Shown one piece after another: positions 45,767-53,264 of a stretch of 64,000 bases of DNA. Every line of letters starts with the position of its first letter. Positions within the stretch are counted from its first letter, which is position 1. The notes below the pieces were generated by a model. It made no database searches, had not been told where the DNA came from, and was given only the letters and a program-made list of their open reading frames with translations. Origin of the DNA: Rhodospirillaceae bacterium (GTDB lineage Bacteria > Pseudomonadota > Alphaproteobacteria > UBA828); the NCBI GenBank assembly GCA_002728135.1, contig PBVE01000023.1:284433-348432 (forward strand), written 5' to 3'. The position numbers were made by a program, and so were the translations under genes.

Positions 45767-46471
45767 ATGATTGATCTTTACTATTGGCCAACACCAAATG
45801 GATGGAAAATAACTATTCTCTTTGAGGAATTAGGACTGGAATATAAAATTGTTCCTGTAAATATACTAAATGGTGATCAATTTGAGCCTGATTTCTTAAA
45901 AATAGCTCCCAATAATAAAATGCCTGCTATAATTGATTCTAATGGTCCCAATGGAGAGTCAATCTCAATTTTTGAGTCTGGTGCCATTTTACTTCATTAT
46001 GCTGAACAAGAAGATAAATTTATTCCATCTGATAAAAGAGGGAGAATGGAGGTTCTACAGTGGTTGTTTTTTCAAATGGCACATGTAGGTCCAATGTTGG
46101 GACAAAATCACCATTTTCGTGTTTATGCACCTGAAAAAATACAATATGCAATTGATAGATATACCAAGGAAGCTTCACGTATCTATGGTGTAATTGATAA
46201 ATGTTTATCTAAACAAGAATTTATTGCTGGAGATTATTCAATAGCAGATATGGCAATTTATCCTTGGATTCGTGGTTATGAACGTCAAGGCCAAGATCTT
46301 GAGACCTTTCCAAATCTTAAACGTTGGTATTTAGAGATAGAGAAGAGGCCGGGAGTTCAAAGGGGTTTAGATGTTTTGAAAGATTTGAGAAAGAATCCTG
46401 GTGATTTTACTGAAGACCAAAGGTCAATCATGTTCGGTGATAAACAATTTGAGAGAGGTATAAATAGGTGA
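45767..46471 (+). CDS. Glutathione S-transferase-like protein (Nu/YfcG class)
   Basis: A 234-residue GST with the N-terminal thioredoxin fold (MIDLYYWPTPNGWKITILFE, where the TPNG motif is that of YfcG/YghU disulfide-bond oxidoreductases), cis-Pro in NKMPAIID and glutathione contact ESGAILLHYAE, plus the helical C-terminal domain (QWLFFQMAHVGPMLGQNHHF, ADMAIYPWIRGYER). The frame opens at 45755, but the second ATG has GGGG at a good distance. Probably reduces or conjugates a small electrophile using glutathione. It follows matB by 67 bases and precedes the YbaK-like gene by 38. Confidence 0.92.
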   Translation: MIDLYYWPTPNGWKITILFEELGLEYKIVPVNILNGDQFEPDFLKIAPNNKMPAIIDSNGPNGESISIFESGAILLHYAEQEDKFIPSDKRGRMEVLQWLFFQMAHVGPMLGQNHHFRVYAPEKIQYAIDRYTKEASRIYGVIDKCLSKQEFIAGDYSIADMAIYPWIRGYERQGQDLETFPNLKRWYLEIEKRPGVQRGLDVLKDLRKNPGDFTEDQRSIMFGDKQFERGINR

Positions 46472-46509
46472 TTAGGTCTTTTCTATTCACCCTTGTTTAC
46501 TAATAACAT

Positions 46510-47049
46510 ATGACGATATTAGAAAACCCTGCTGTAAAAAGAGTTGAATCATCTCTGAGACAATCTGGATCTGAATCTAGAATTATTGAGCTACAGGATA
46601 CAGCTCGTAGTGCTAATGATGCTGCTTCTAGTATTGGTACTGAGCTAGGAAGTATAGTAAAGTCATTATTATTCTCAATTGATTCAGAACCCGTGATGAC
46701 TTTGATTGCTGGTGACATGTTATGTGACATGGAAAACCTTAATAAAGTTTTTGATATTGAGGGTAAGATAATACGATTGGACGCAAAAACTGTGAGATCT
46801 GTTACAGGTTTTTCTATTGGGGGAGTCGCCCCTATAGGGCATCTAACAAATATTCCAGTAGTGATTGATGGTAGTCTGAAAAGATTCAGAACTCTTTATG
46901 CAGCAGCTGGACATCCTCATTGTGTTTTTGCCACTACTTTTACAGAACTCAAAAAAATTACGAAGGGTTTGGTCAGTGAGGAAGTATCTATCATGGCTGT
47001 AGATCCAGATGGTTGCAAAGATCTAAACCTTAATTTAAATAAATTATAA
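46510..47049 (+). CDS. YbaK/EbsC-family aminoacyl-tRNA deacylase-like protein
   Basis: A 179-residue protein of the YbaK/ProX editing fold that removes mischarged amino acids from tRNA. It contains the conserved Lys segment GSIVKSLLF and the motif GGVAPIGHL near residue 111, both typical. The subtype cannot be decided: Cys-tRNA(Pro), Ala-tRNA(Pro) or another tRNA. It is probably the last gene of the creatininase-matB-GST run (38-base gap). A stem-loop (47131-47155) lies about 80 bases after its stop. Confidence 0.9.
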   Translation: MTILENPAVKRVESSLRQSGSESRIIELQDTARSANDAASSIGTELGSIVKSLLFSIDSEPVMTLIAGDMLCDMENLNKVFDIEGKIIRLDAKTVRSVTGFSIGGVAPIGHLTNIPVVIDGSLKRFRTLYAAAGHPHCVFATTFTELKKITKGLVSEEVSIMAVDPDGCKDLNLNLNKL

Positions 47050-47130
47050 TGAATTCTTTTCGTTTGACATTATATTCTCGGATTTAATCCATTATTTCTA
47101 TTGTAATTAACAGTATGAATACGCTATTTC

Positions 47131-47155
47131 TGACATTTGACTTCACTAAATGTCA
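47131..47155. repeat. Stem-loop after the YbaK-like gene
   Basis: TGACATTT (47131-47138) and AAATGTCA (47148-47155) form a perfect eight-base inverted repeat with a nine-base loop, between the YbaK-like gene and a small membrane protein gene. No T-run follows on either strand, so a simple intrinsic terminator is unlikely; it could be an operator or an mRNA 3' structure. Confidence 0.4.
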
Positions 47156-47223
47156 CGCTAACATTATTCATATTGTAAGTGTTTTGCTGGTGTTGACTCA
47201 CTTTAAAAAGATGGGAATTTAAT

Positions 47224-47427
47224 ATGGTTGAGAGACTAATGTATTTCTTACATTGGGTAATATTTTCCCTAGCTTTAGGTATCATCGTTTTTGGTGTTGT
47301 GATCATACATCGAGGTGATGCAATTGGATATGGTTACCTAATTTTTGGGGTAGGAGGCTATATAGTTTTTGATATCATACTTTGCCTTTACAATAAAAAA
47401 TGGCATACATTTCCATGGAGTGATTGA
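47224..47427 (+). CDS. Small two-span membrane protein, unknown function
   Basis: A 67-residue frame (MVERLMYFLHWVIFSLALGI...) with two predicted hydrophobic spans, about 9-30 and 37-58, separated by HRGDAIGYG, and a short polar C-terminus ending WHTFPWSD. GGGAA stands a few bases before the ATG. Composition is plausible for a real small membrane protein, but I do not recognise the family and no neighbour constrains its role. Confidence 0.5.
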   Translation: MVERLMYFLHWVIFSLALGIIVFGVVIIHRGDAIGYGYLIFGVGGYIVFDIILCLYNKKWHTFPWSD

Positions 47428-47614
47428 GTTTTTGTAATAATATAGTTTAGATTAGTAAACAATTTTAGCGGTTAAACATTATTTTATAAATCAAAGAAAA
47501 ATTTGCTTAAAAAGTGATATTGCAATTCATGTAAAAGGGTGGCACATAACAAATGTGTCCAGTCTTAGAAATATTTTCAAGATCTTAATTGTAATTCTTG
47601 GGCAATAAAGTGTA
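47428..47614. other. Non-coding gap before tRNA-Ser
   Basis: 187 AT-rich bases without a supported gene. It should contain the tRNA promoter; no clear -35/-10 pair stands out. Confidence 0.4.
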
Positions 47615-47706
47615 GGAGAGGTGGCCGAGTGGCTGAAGGCGGTGGGTTGCTAACTCATTGTGCGGTGTAAGCCGTACCGCGGGTTCGAATCCCGCTCTCT
47701 CCGCCA
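47615..47706 (+). tRNA. tRNA-Ser (anticodon GCU)
   Basis: A 92-base class II tRNA folds with acceptor GGAGAGG pairing with TCTCTCC (one G-T pair), D arm GCC/GGC, anticodon loop TTGCTAA with anticodon GCT at 47649-47651, a long variable arm (TTGTGCGGTGTAAGCCGTAC) as expected for serine, T arm GCGGG-TTCGAAT-CCCGC and an encoded CCA end. It reads the serine codons AGC and AGU. Discriminator base G is normal for tRNA-Ser. Confidence 0.97.
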
Positions 47707-48074
47707 TTTGACCCCATGAACACTTTTAAGAATCATTCTAAAACTATAAGGCAGCCTTTAGTTATATCGCTTCTGGAAAGCAGATGGCGTTTGTAATTGT
47801 TTTGGAATGCATACTTTCGAGAAAAAATAATTTTGAGAAACAGTTAGCAGAGGAGCTGAGTAATTGGTTCAGGGGCAATGCCCTATAATCAAAATTACTG
47901 GTTTTATAAATAATTTACAGCCTTATAAGACTCGGAACGCTTGTATCTTTAAAATATAAACAAAACATGTATGCAAAAATACTGAGTATATAAATGTCTC
48001 TAATACTTGCATAAAGGTAAAGGCACCTTAACTCTAATATCTGTAAGAATTAAAATTCCTCATGGTTTAATTTT
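47707..48074. other. 368-base gap after tRNA-Ser without a supported gene
   Basis: The stretch holds only a 34-codon frame (47784-47888, starting MAFVIVLECILSRK) and a short GGGCAATGCCC hairpin near 47875. I see no integrase, attachment-site duplication of the tRNA end or insertion-sequence end, although a tRNA 3' end is a usual integration site. Confidence 0.4.
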
Positions 48075-49493
48075 ATGGATACAAAAATAGCTATTCATTG
48101 GTTTCGTCAAGATTTAAGGCTTAGTGATAATCCAGCGTTTGCCGAAGCCGGGAATATGTGTGGTGTCCTCCCTATATATATTCTTGATGAAGTAAACGCC
48201 GGAGGATATGCAATGGGTGAGGCAAGTCGTTGGTGGTTACATCATTCACTGTGTTCTCTTAACAAATCACTCAAAGGTAAGCTTTCAGTATATCAAGGAA
48301 ATCCATTAGATATATTTAAAGATATAATGAGGAGGTTTGACGTTAGGGCAATAGTTTGGAACCGTTGCTATGAGCCATGGCGTATTAATCGAGATAAAAA
48401 AATCAAAGAATTTTTCAAGGCTCAGGGTATATATATACAAACTACTAATGGATCCTTATTGTGGGAGCCTTGGACTATTAAAAAAAAAGATGGAACCCCA
48501 TATAGGGTGTTCACTCCATTTTATCGTAAAGGTTGTTTACAGGCAGAATCACCAAGAAAACCTCAATCAATTCCTGAAAAAACAAAGCTTCTGAGAGATA
48601 AAAAGGGGGATATTGGCATTCAAGGTCTTAGCCTCCTTCCTAAGAACATATGGCATTTGAAGCTTAGTCAACATTGGAAAATAGGTGAAGATGGTGCTAA
48701 TAAAAAACTCGATGAATTTATAGTTAAGGGTCTTTTATCTTATAAAGATGGACGTAATTTTCCATCTAAACAGAATGTTTCGGGTCTTTCCCCCCACCTA
48801 CATTTTGGAGAAATCTCTCCTAACCAAGTTTGGCATGCCATGCTTAATGCTGGGAATAATAAAAATATTGATCATTTTTGTAGTGAGCTCGGATGGCGAG
48901 AGTTTTCATATAGTCAATTATACTATAATCCTGAATTGCCTATAAGAAATCTTCAGCGAAGATTTGACGCTTTTCCCTGGGTAGAAAATCAAGAAAGTTT
49001 GAGAGCATGGCAAACGGGTAATACTGGAGTTCCAATGGTTGATGCTGGTATGCGCCAATTATGGAATACAGGATATATGCATAATAGATCTAGAATGGTC
49101 GTAGGCTCTTTCTTAGTCAAGAACCTTCTAATTCATTGGCATCATGGAGAGCGTTGGTTTTGGGATACTTTAGTTGATGCAGATTTAGCCAATAATAGTG
49201 CCGGCTGGCAATGGATTGCAGGTTGTGGTGCAGATGCTGCACCTTACTTTCGAATTTTCAACCCTGTAACACAGGGCATAAAATTTGATTCGGATGGAAA
49301 ATATATAAGAAAATATATACCAGAAATAGCTGCTCTTCCGGACAAATATATTTTTAACCCTTGGGAAACACCGGAGGGTGTTTTGCAAGAAAACAAGGTT
49401 AGATTAGGAAAAACATATCCCTTTCCAATTATAGATTTAAAAAGGTCACGTGCATTAGCTCTAGAATCATTCCAAACACTAAGAAAATTTTAG
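48075..49493 (+). CDS. phr: Class I deoxyribodipyrimidine photolyase (CPD type, Phr family)
   Basis: FAD enzyme that splits UV-induced pyrimidine dimers using blue light. The 472-residue product has the antenna domain start IHWFRQDLRLSDNPA, then the FAD-binding domain with GLSPHLHFGEISPNQVW, ELGWREFSYSQLY, TGNTGVPMVDAGMRQLWNTG, MHNRSRMVVGSFLVKNLL and DADLANNSAGWQWIAG. The DADLANN and WQW segment contains the FAD-proximal residues and a Trp of the electron-transfer chain, so it should be active as a photolyase. The Fe-S photolyase gene follows two bases after the stop, so the pair is co-transcribed. Confidence 0.95.
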   Translation: MDTKIAIHWFRQDLRLSDNPAFAEAGNMCGVLPIYILDEVNAGGYAMGEASRWWLHHSLCSLNKSLKGKLSVYQGNPLDIFKDIMRRFDVRAIVWNRCYEPWRINRDKKIKEFFKAQGIYIQTTNGSLLWEPWTIKKKDGTPYRVFTPFYRKGCLQAESPRKPQSIPEKTKLLRDKKGDIGIQGLSLLPKNIWHLKLSQHWKIGEDGANKKLDEFIVKGLLSYKDGRNFPSKQNVSGLSPHLHFGEISPNQVWHAMLNAGNNKNIDHFCSELGWREFSYSQLYYNPELPIRNLQRRFDAFPWVENQESLRAWQTGNTGVPMVDAGMRQLWNTGYMHNRSRMVVGSFLVKNLLIHWHHGERWFWDTLVDADLANNSAGWQWIAGCGADAAPYFRIFNPVTQGIKFDSDGKYIRKYIPEIAALPDKYIFNPWETPEGVLQENKVRLGKTYPFPIIDLKRSRALALESFQTLRKF

Positions 49494-49495
49494 TT

Positions 49496-51034
49496 ATGAA
49501 AAGCTTACACTTAATCTTAGGAGATCAACTATCAGAATCAATTTCAAGCTTAGCAGGATATGAACCTAATCAAGGGATAGTTCTTATTTGTGAAGTTTTA
49601 GAGGAAACAACTTATGTTGAACATCATAAGAAAAAGATTGCTTTTCTCTTCTCTGCTATGCGCCATTTTGCAAATAGTTTAATAGAAAAAGGTTACAGAG
49701 TTGAATATACAAAACTAAATGATCCTAATAATACAGGGTCAATTAGGACTGAAGTACAAAGAATTCTTGAGAAATTCAGGCTTAGTAAAGTTATTGTTAC
49801 CCACCCTGGTGAATTTCGCTTACTACAAGAGATTAAGAGGTGGGAAAATGATTTTGGTATTCACATTGAAATCAGGACAGACCAGCGTTTTCTCTGCAGA
49901 CCAGATGAATTTTTGGAATGGTCTAAAGGCAAAAAAACGTTACGTATGGAAAACTTTTATAGATACATGCGAAAAAAATACTCAATTCTTATGAGTGGAA
50001 ATAATCCTATTGGGGGTCAATGGAACTATGATGTGCAAAATCGAAAGTCTCCAAAAAGTGAGTTAAAAATTCCAGAACCATATTCAGCTAAGGTTGATGA
50101 AGTGACCCATGAAGTGCTCAAATTAATTGATAAAGAATTTTCTAGTCACTTTGGTGATCTAGAGCCATTTTATTTTGCAGTAACCCGTGAACAGGCACTT
50201 GAGTCTTTTAGTATGTTTGTTAGTAGTAGACTACATAACTTTGGTGATTATCAGGATGCAATGATAGAAGGTGAGCCTTGGATGTATCACTCGCATATAG
50301 GGTTTTATCTTAACTGTGGATTGTTATTGCCATTAGAATGTGTAAAAGCTGTTGAAGAAGCATATGCTGCAGGAATAGTTCCTCTAAATTCAGCTGAAGG
50401 TTTTATAAGGCAGATTATTGGATGGCGTGAATATATGCGGGGGATTTATTGGATGAAAATGCCCGAATATAAACGGCTTAATTTTTTTGGTGTTAGTCAC
50501 AAATTGCCTGATTTCTATTGGACTGGAAAAACTAAGATGAATTGTTTAAAGCAATGTATTTTAGATACTAAAAAAAATGCTTATGCTCATCATATACAAC
50601 GTTTAATGGTTCTTGGTAATTTTGCATTATTGTTCGGAGTTGATCCAAAATACGTTAATGATTGGTTTTTATCTGTTTATGCAGACGCATATGAATGGGT
50701 AGAACTTCCAAATGTTTCAGGTATGGTTCTTTTTGCAGATGGTGGTTTTCTGGCAAGTAAGCCATACGCAGCAAGTGGGAGTTATATTAATAAAATGTCT
50801 GATTATTGTAAAAATTGTAGTTACAAAGTGCATAAAAAAGCTGGACCTGAAGCATGTCCATTCAATTATCTCTACTGGAATTTTCTTGATCGTAACAGAG
50901 AAAAACTAGAAAGTAACTTTCGTGTAAATATGATGTATATGAATTATGACCGCATGAGTAAGGATAAGAAAAACAATATATATGAAGATAGCATTAGATT
51001 TATTGGTGAACTTGGTGACGGGAAGGTGGTCTAG
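49496..51034 (+). CDS. FeS-BCP photolyase/cryptochrome (PhrB-like, (6-4) type)
   Basis: The 512-residue product belongs to the prokaryotic iron-sulfur photolyase group, whose studied member PhrB repairs (6-4) photoproducts. N-terminal MKSLHLILGDQLSESI and YVEHHKKKIAFLFSAMRHFA are typical. The four Fe-S ligand Cys candidates are present: one in the NCLKQC segment (about residue 352) and three in YCKNCSYKVHKKAGPEACP. TKTKMNCL, NAYAHHIQRLMVLGNFALL and DWFLSVYADAYEWVELPNVSGM are the FAD region. Directly downstream of the CPD photolyase, so both major UV lesions would be covered. A frameshifted DUF2256 gene follows. Confidence 0.94.
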   Translation: MKSLHLILGDQLSESISSLAGYEPNQGIVLICEVLEETTYVEHHKKKIAFLFSAMRHFANSLIEKGYRVEYTKLNDPNNTGSIRTEVQRILEKFRLSKVIVTHPGEFRLLQEIKRWENDFGIHIEIRTDQRFLCRPDEFLEWSKGKKTLRMENFYRYMRKKYSILMSGNNPIGGQWNYDVQNRKSPKSELKIPEPYSAKVDEVTHEVLKLIDKEFSSHFGDLEPFYFAVTREQALESFSMFVSSRLHNFGDYQDAMIEGEPWMYHSHIGFYLNCGLLLPLECVKAVEEAYAAGIVPLNSAEGFIRQIIGWREYMRGIYWMKMPEYKRLNFFGVSHKLPDFYWTGKTKMNCLKQCILDTKKNAYAHHIQRLMVLGNFALLFGVDPKYVNDWFLSVYADAYEWVELPNVSGMVLFADGGFLASKPYAASGSYINKMSDYCKNCSYKVHKKAGPEACPFNYLYWNFLDRNREKLESNFRVNMMYMNYDRMSKDKKNNIYEDSIRFIGELGDGKVV

Positions 51035-51094
51035 GTTTGATATTTATATAATGTATATTATGGTTTTAAATTTGTTTGAAAATTTCATAGCATT

Positions 51095-51227
51095 ATGAAT
51101 AAGAAATTTTGTTTTACCACAGAAAGTGTGTTTAGCATGTAAAAGACCATTTACGTGGCGTAAGAAATGGAAAAAAACTTGGAGTCAAGTAAAGTATTGT
51201 TCAAAAAAATGCTCTCAAAACATTTGA
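51095..51227 (+). pseudogene. DUF2256 small zinc-ribbon gene with a one-base frameshift
   Basis: Downstream of the FeS photolyase the +1 frame from 51111 reads [20 protein letters not shown], then [12 protein letters not shown] and a TGA at 51225-51227: the conserved DUF2256 zinc-ribbon with its four Cys (CxxC and CSxxC). The expected start ATG AAT AAG AAA (51095-51106) is in a different frame because of a TTTT run at 51107-51110 with one extra T. Removing one T gives a 43-residue protein of normal length. As read, only an internal GTG (51126) could start in frame. DUF2256 genes often neighbour this photolyase type. It is either a recent pseudogene or a sequencing or assembly error. Confidence 0.75.
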
Positions 51228-51235
51228 TTAACCGT

Positions 51236-52162
51236 TTACTTACGATCTTCTCGAACGTATGGAATCCCTAGTGCCTTAGGAGCATCTTGTCCTGATCTAA
51301 GGCGAAGAGCTGCATATATTAGTACTGCAAGTGTTGCAAGATAGGGAGCCATTTCAAGGTAGTATTGTGGTATAGGAACACCGGTAGCCTTCAAGCGTGG
51401 AATCAAGGCTTCAATACCTCCAAAAAGTGCTCCTCCAATTATTGCTCTCCATGGCATCCAGCGAGCAAAAATAACTAAAGCTATTGCAATCCACCCACGT
51501 CCCTGTGTCATATCTAGAACAAAAATTTTAGCCATCGCAAGAGCAAGATAGGCCCCAGAAAGTCCGATAAATGCTCCACCAATGGTAGCTGCTAATAGTC
51601 GGTAGGCCTCAACGTTGATTCCATTTGCATCTGCGGCTTGGGGATTTTCTCCTACAGCTCTTAGCTCAAGACCCGTGCGTGTGCGATACAGAAATAACCA
51701 AACAAACACTACGAAAATTATAGTAACGTAAACTAGAATATCCTGTCCAAATAGAAAACGACCAATAATTGGTATATCTGTGAGGTGAGGTATATAGATC
51801 GGGGTTATTCCTGATACTGCTTTGTTAACCCACGGAATTCCCATCAGTCCAGTTAGGCCAGATCCAAGAATGACGAATGTAATACCAGTAACAACTTGGT
51901 TAGTACGAAGAACAACTACAAGAAAACCAAAAACGAAGCCTAATATTACACCAGCTAGTGATCCGAAAATAAAACCTAATGCTGAGCTTTCTCCAAGCTC
52001 TATGTAGGATATAATACCAATTAATGCACCACATAGCATTATTCCCTCTGCACCTAAATTAAGTATCCCAGCTCTTTCATTTATAATTAGACCTAAAGCT
52101 GCCAAAACTAAGGGTGCAGCAAAAACAGGCATAAATGCTAGCCAATTTGTAAGAAATTCCAT
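51236..52162 (-). CDS. BMP-type ABC transporter permease (NupQ-like)
   Basis: Inner-membrane permease of the branched-chain/BMP family (LivM-like fold), second permease of a nucleoside or nucleobase importer. The 308-residue product has about eight hydrophobic segments and the EAA-like region GENPQAADANGINVEAYRLLA. The start INERAGILNLGAEGIML is diagnostic for the BMP-associated permease family. It is the last gene of a four-gene importer operon read leftward; four bases separate it from the other permease gene. Confidence 0.93.
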   Translation of the reverse strand: MEFLTNWLAFMPVFAAPLVLAALGLIINERAGILNLGAEGIMLCGALIGIISYIELGESSALGFIFGSLAGVILGFVFGFLVVVLRTNQVVTGITFVILGSGLTGLMGIPWVNKAVSGITPIYIPHLTDIPIIGRFLFGQDILVYVTIIFVVFVWLFLYRTRTGLELRAVGENPQAADANGINVEAYRLLAATIGGAFIGLSGAYLALAMAKIFVLDMTQGRGWIAIALVIFARWMPWRAIIGGALFGGIEALIPRLKATGVPIPQYYLEMAPYLATLAVLIYAALRLRSGQDAPKALGIPYVREDRK

Positions 52163-52165
52163 AAT

Positions 52166-53260
52166 TTAGGTATCCCCAAAAGATGCTAGTCGGAGTCTGT
52201 AGCGAACAAAAAATTCTGATGCTGTCACTGATAGTACGATGATTGCTTGAATTAAACCAACTAAAGCATCTGGTAAGCTATAAAATACTTTCATGCTTTC
52301 ACCAGCAACAAATAAACTTCCCATTAGAAAAGCAACAATAACAGTTGTGATAGGTCTATTACCTGCCAGAAAAGCTATAACTATTCCAGAAAAGCCATAT
52401 CCTGCAGCCATCGTAAATGTCAGGCGATACTCAGTTGCAGCTGCGATTACGAATCCGGCAGCACCTGCTATACTGCCCGAAGCCATAGCTGATCCAGCAA
52501 CTATAGTTGATACTGGAAGGCCTACAGCTAGAGCCATCTTAGGGTTTACGCCTACAAAGCGAGAACTAATACCAAATCTACTACGCTCAATTATCCACCA
52601 AACTACAATAAATGAGAATGCAGCTACAGCTACTCCGTAATGCACCTGTTCCCAGCCAATGGCTGGTAGGCGTTCTGCGATATCATATTGTTCTCCATGT
52701 GGAAATTTATCTCGGGGATCTTTCCATGGGCCAAAAAGTTGGTTCAATACAAAATAGTAAGCTATATAATTAAGCAATAGTGTAGAGATTACCTCATTAA
52801 CATTTAGTCTAACTTTAAGTATTGCAGGCCCTGATGCCCAAAAGATGCCAAATATAGCTGCAAAAATGAACATAATTGGTAATCGAAGAATTTCAGGTCC
52901 TATATCAAACAGGGCTACTACGCTGGCACCAATCGCCCCCATAAACATCTGACCCTCTATGCCAATGTTCCAAAAGTTAACACGAAATGCAACAGCTGCT
53001 GCTAGACCCACCAGCACTAGCGGAATACTTTCTACAATGACAGAACTAATTCCAGCTGAATCAAAAAAAGTAAAGACGATAAACTCTTCATAAATTGAAC
53101 TTAGCTCAACACCGCGTCCCAATAGAATTGCAATACACACACCAATTCCGAAGAAAAGTGCACCTAGCAATATTGAGACATGTAATCCTAGGCTGATTCT
53201 CTGACGAACTTCTATTGTCAGGCGACGGCGTCGAATAAAATTTAAAGAAATACTAATCAT
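52166..53260 (-). CDS. BMP-type ABC transporter permease (NupP-like)
   Basis: First permease of the importer, 364 residues with about ten hydrophobic segments after a basic N-terminus. It has the motifs FRVNFWNIGIEGQMFMGAIGA and VNEVISTLLLNYIAYYFV, and the EAA-like GVNPKMALAVGLPVSTIV. Together with the NupQ-like subunit it forms the membrane channel. It begins five bases after the end of the ATPase gene. Confidence 0.93.
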   Translation of the reverse strand: MISISLNFIRRRRLTIEVRQRISLGLHVSILLGALFFGIGVCIAILLGRGVELSSIYEEFIVFTFFDSAGISSVIVESIPLVLVGLAAAVAFRVNFWNIGIEGQMFMGAIGASVVALFDIGPEILRLPIMFIFAAIFGIFWASGPAILKVRLNVNEVISTLLLNYIAYYFVLNQLFGPWKDPRDKFPHGEQYDIAERLPAIGWEQVHYGVAVAAFSFIVVWWIIERSRFGISSRFVGVNPKMALAVGLPVSTIVAGSAMASGSIAGAAGFVIAAATEYRLTFTMAAGYGFSGIVIAFLAGNRPITTVIVAFLMGSLFVAGESMKVFYSLPDALVGLIQAIIVLSVTASEFFVRYRLRLASFGDT

Positions 53261-53264
53261 ATTA

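Noticed and set aside
47784..47888. 34-codon frame after tRNA-Ser (MAFVIVLECILSRK...)
   Set aside because: Has a purine-rich stretch before the ATG, but the spacing is too short and there is no family match; listed only as part of the gene-free gap.
47707..48074. Integration site or island boundary at the tRNA-Ser 3' end
   Set aside because: No integrase, no repeat of the tRNA end and no change in base composition were seen next to it.
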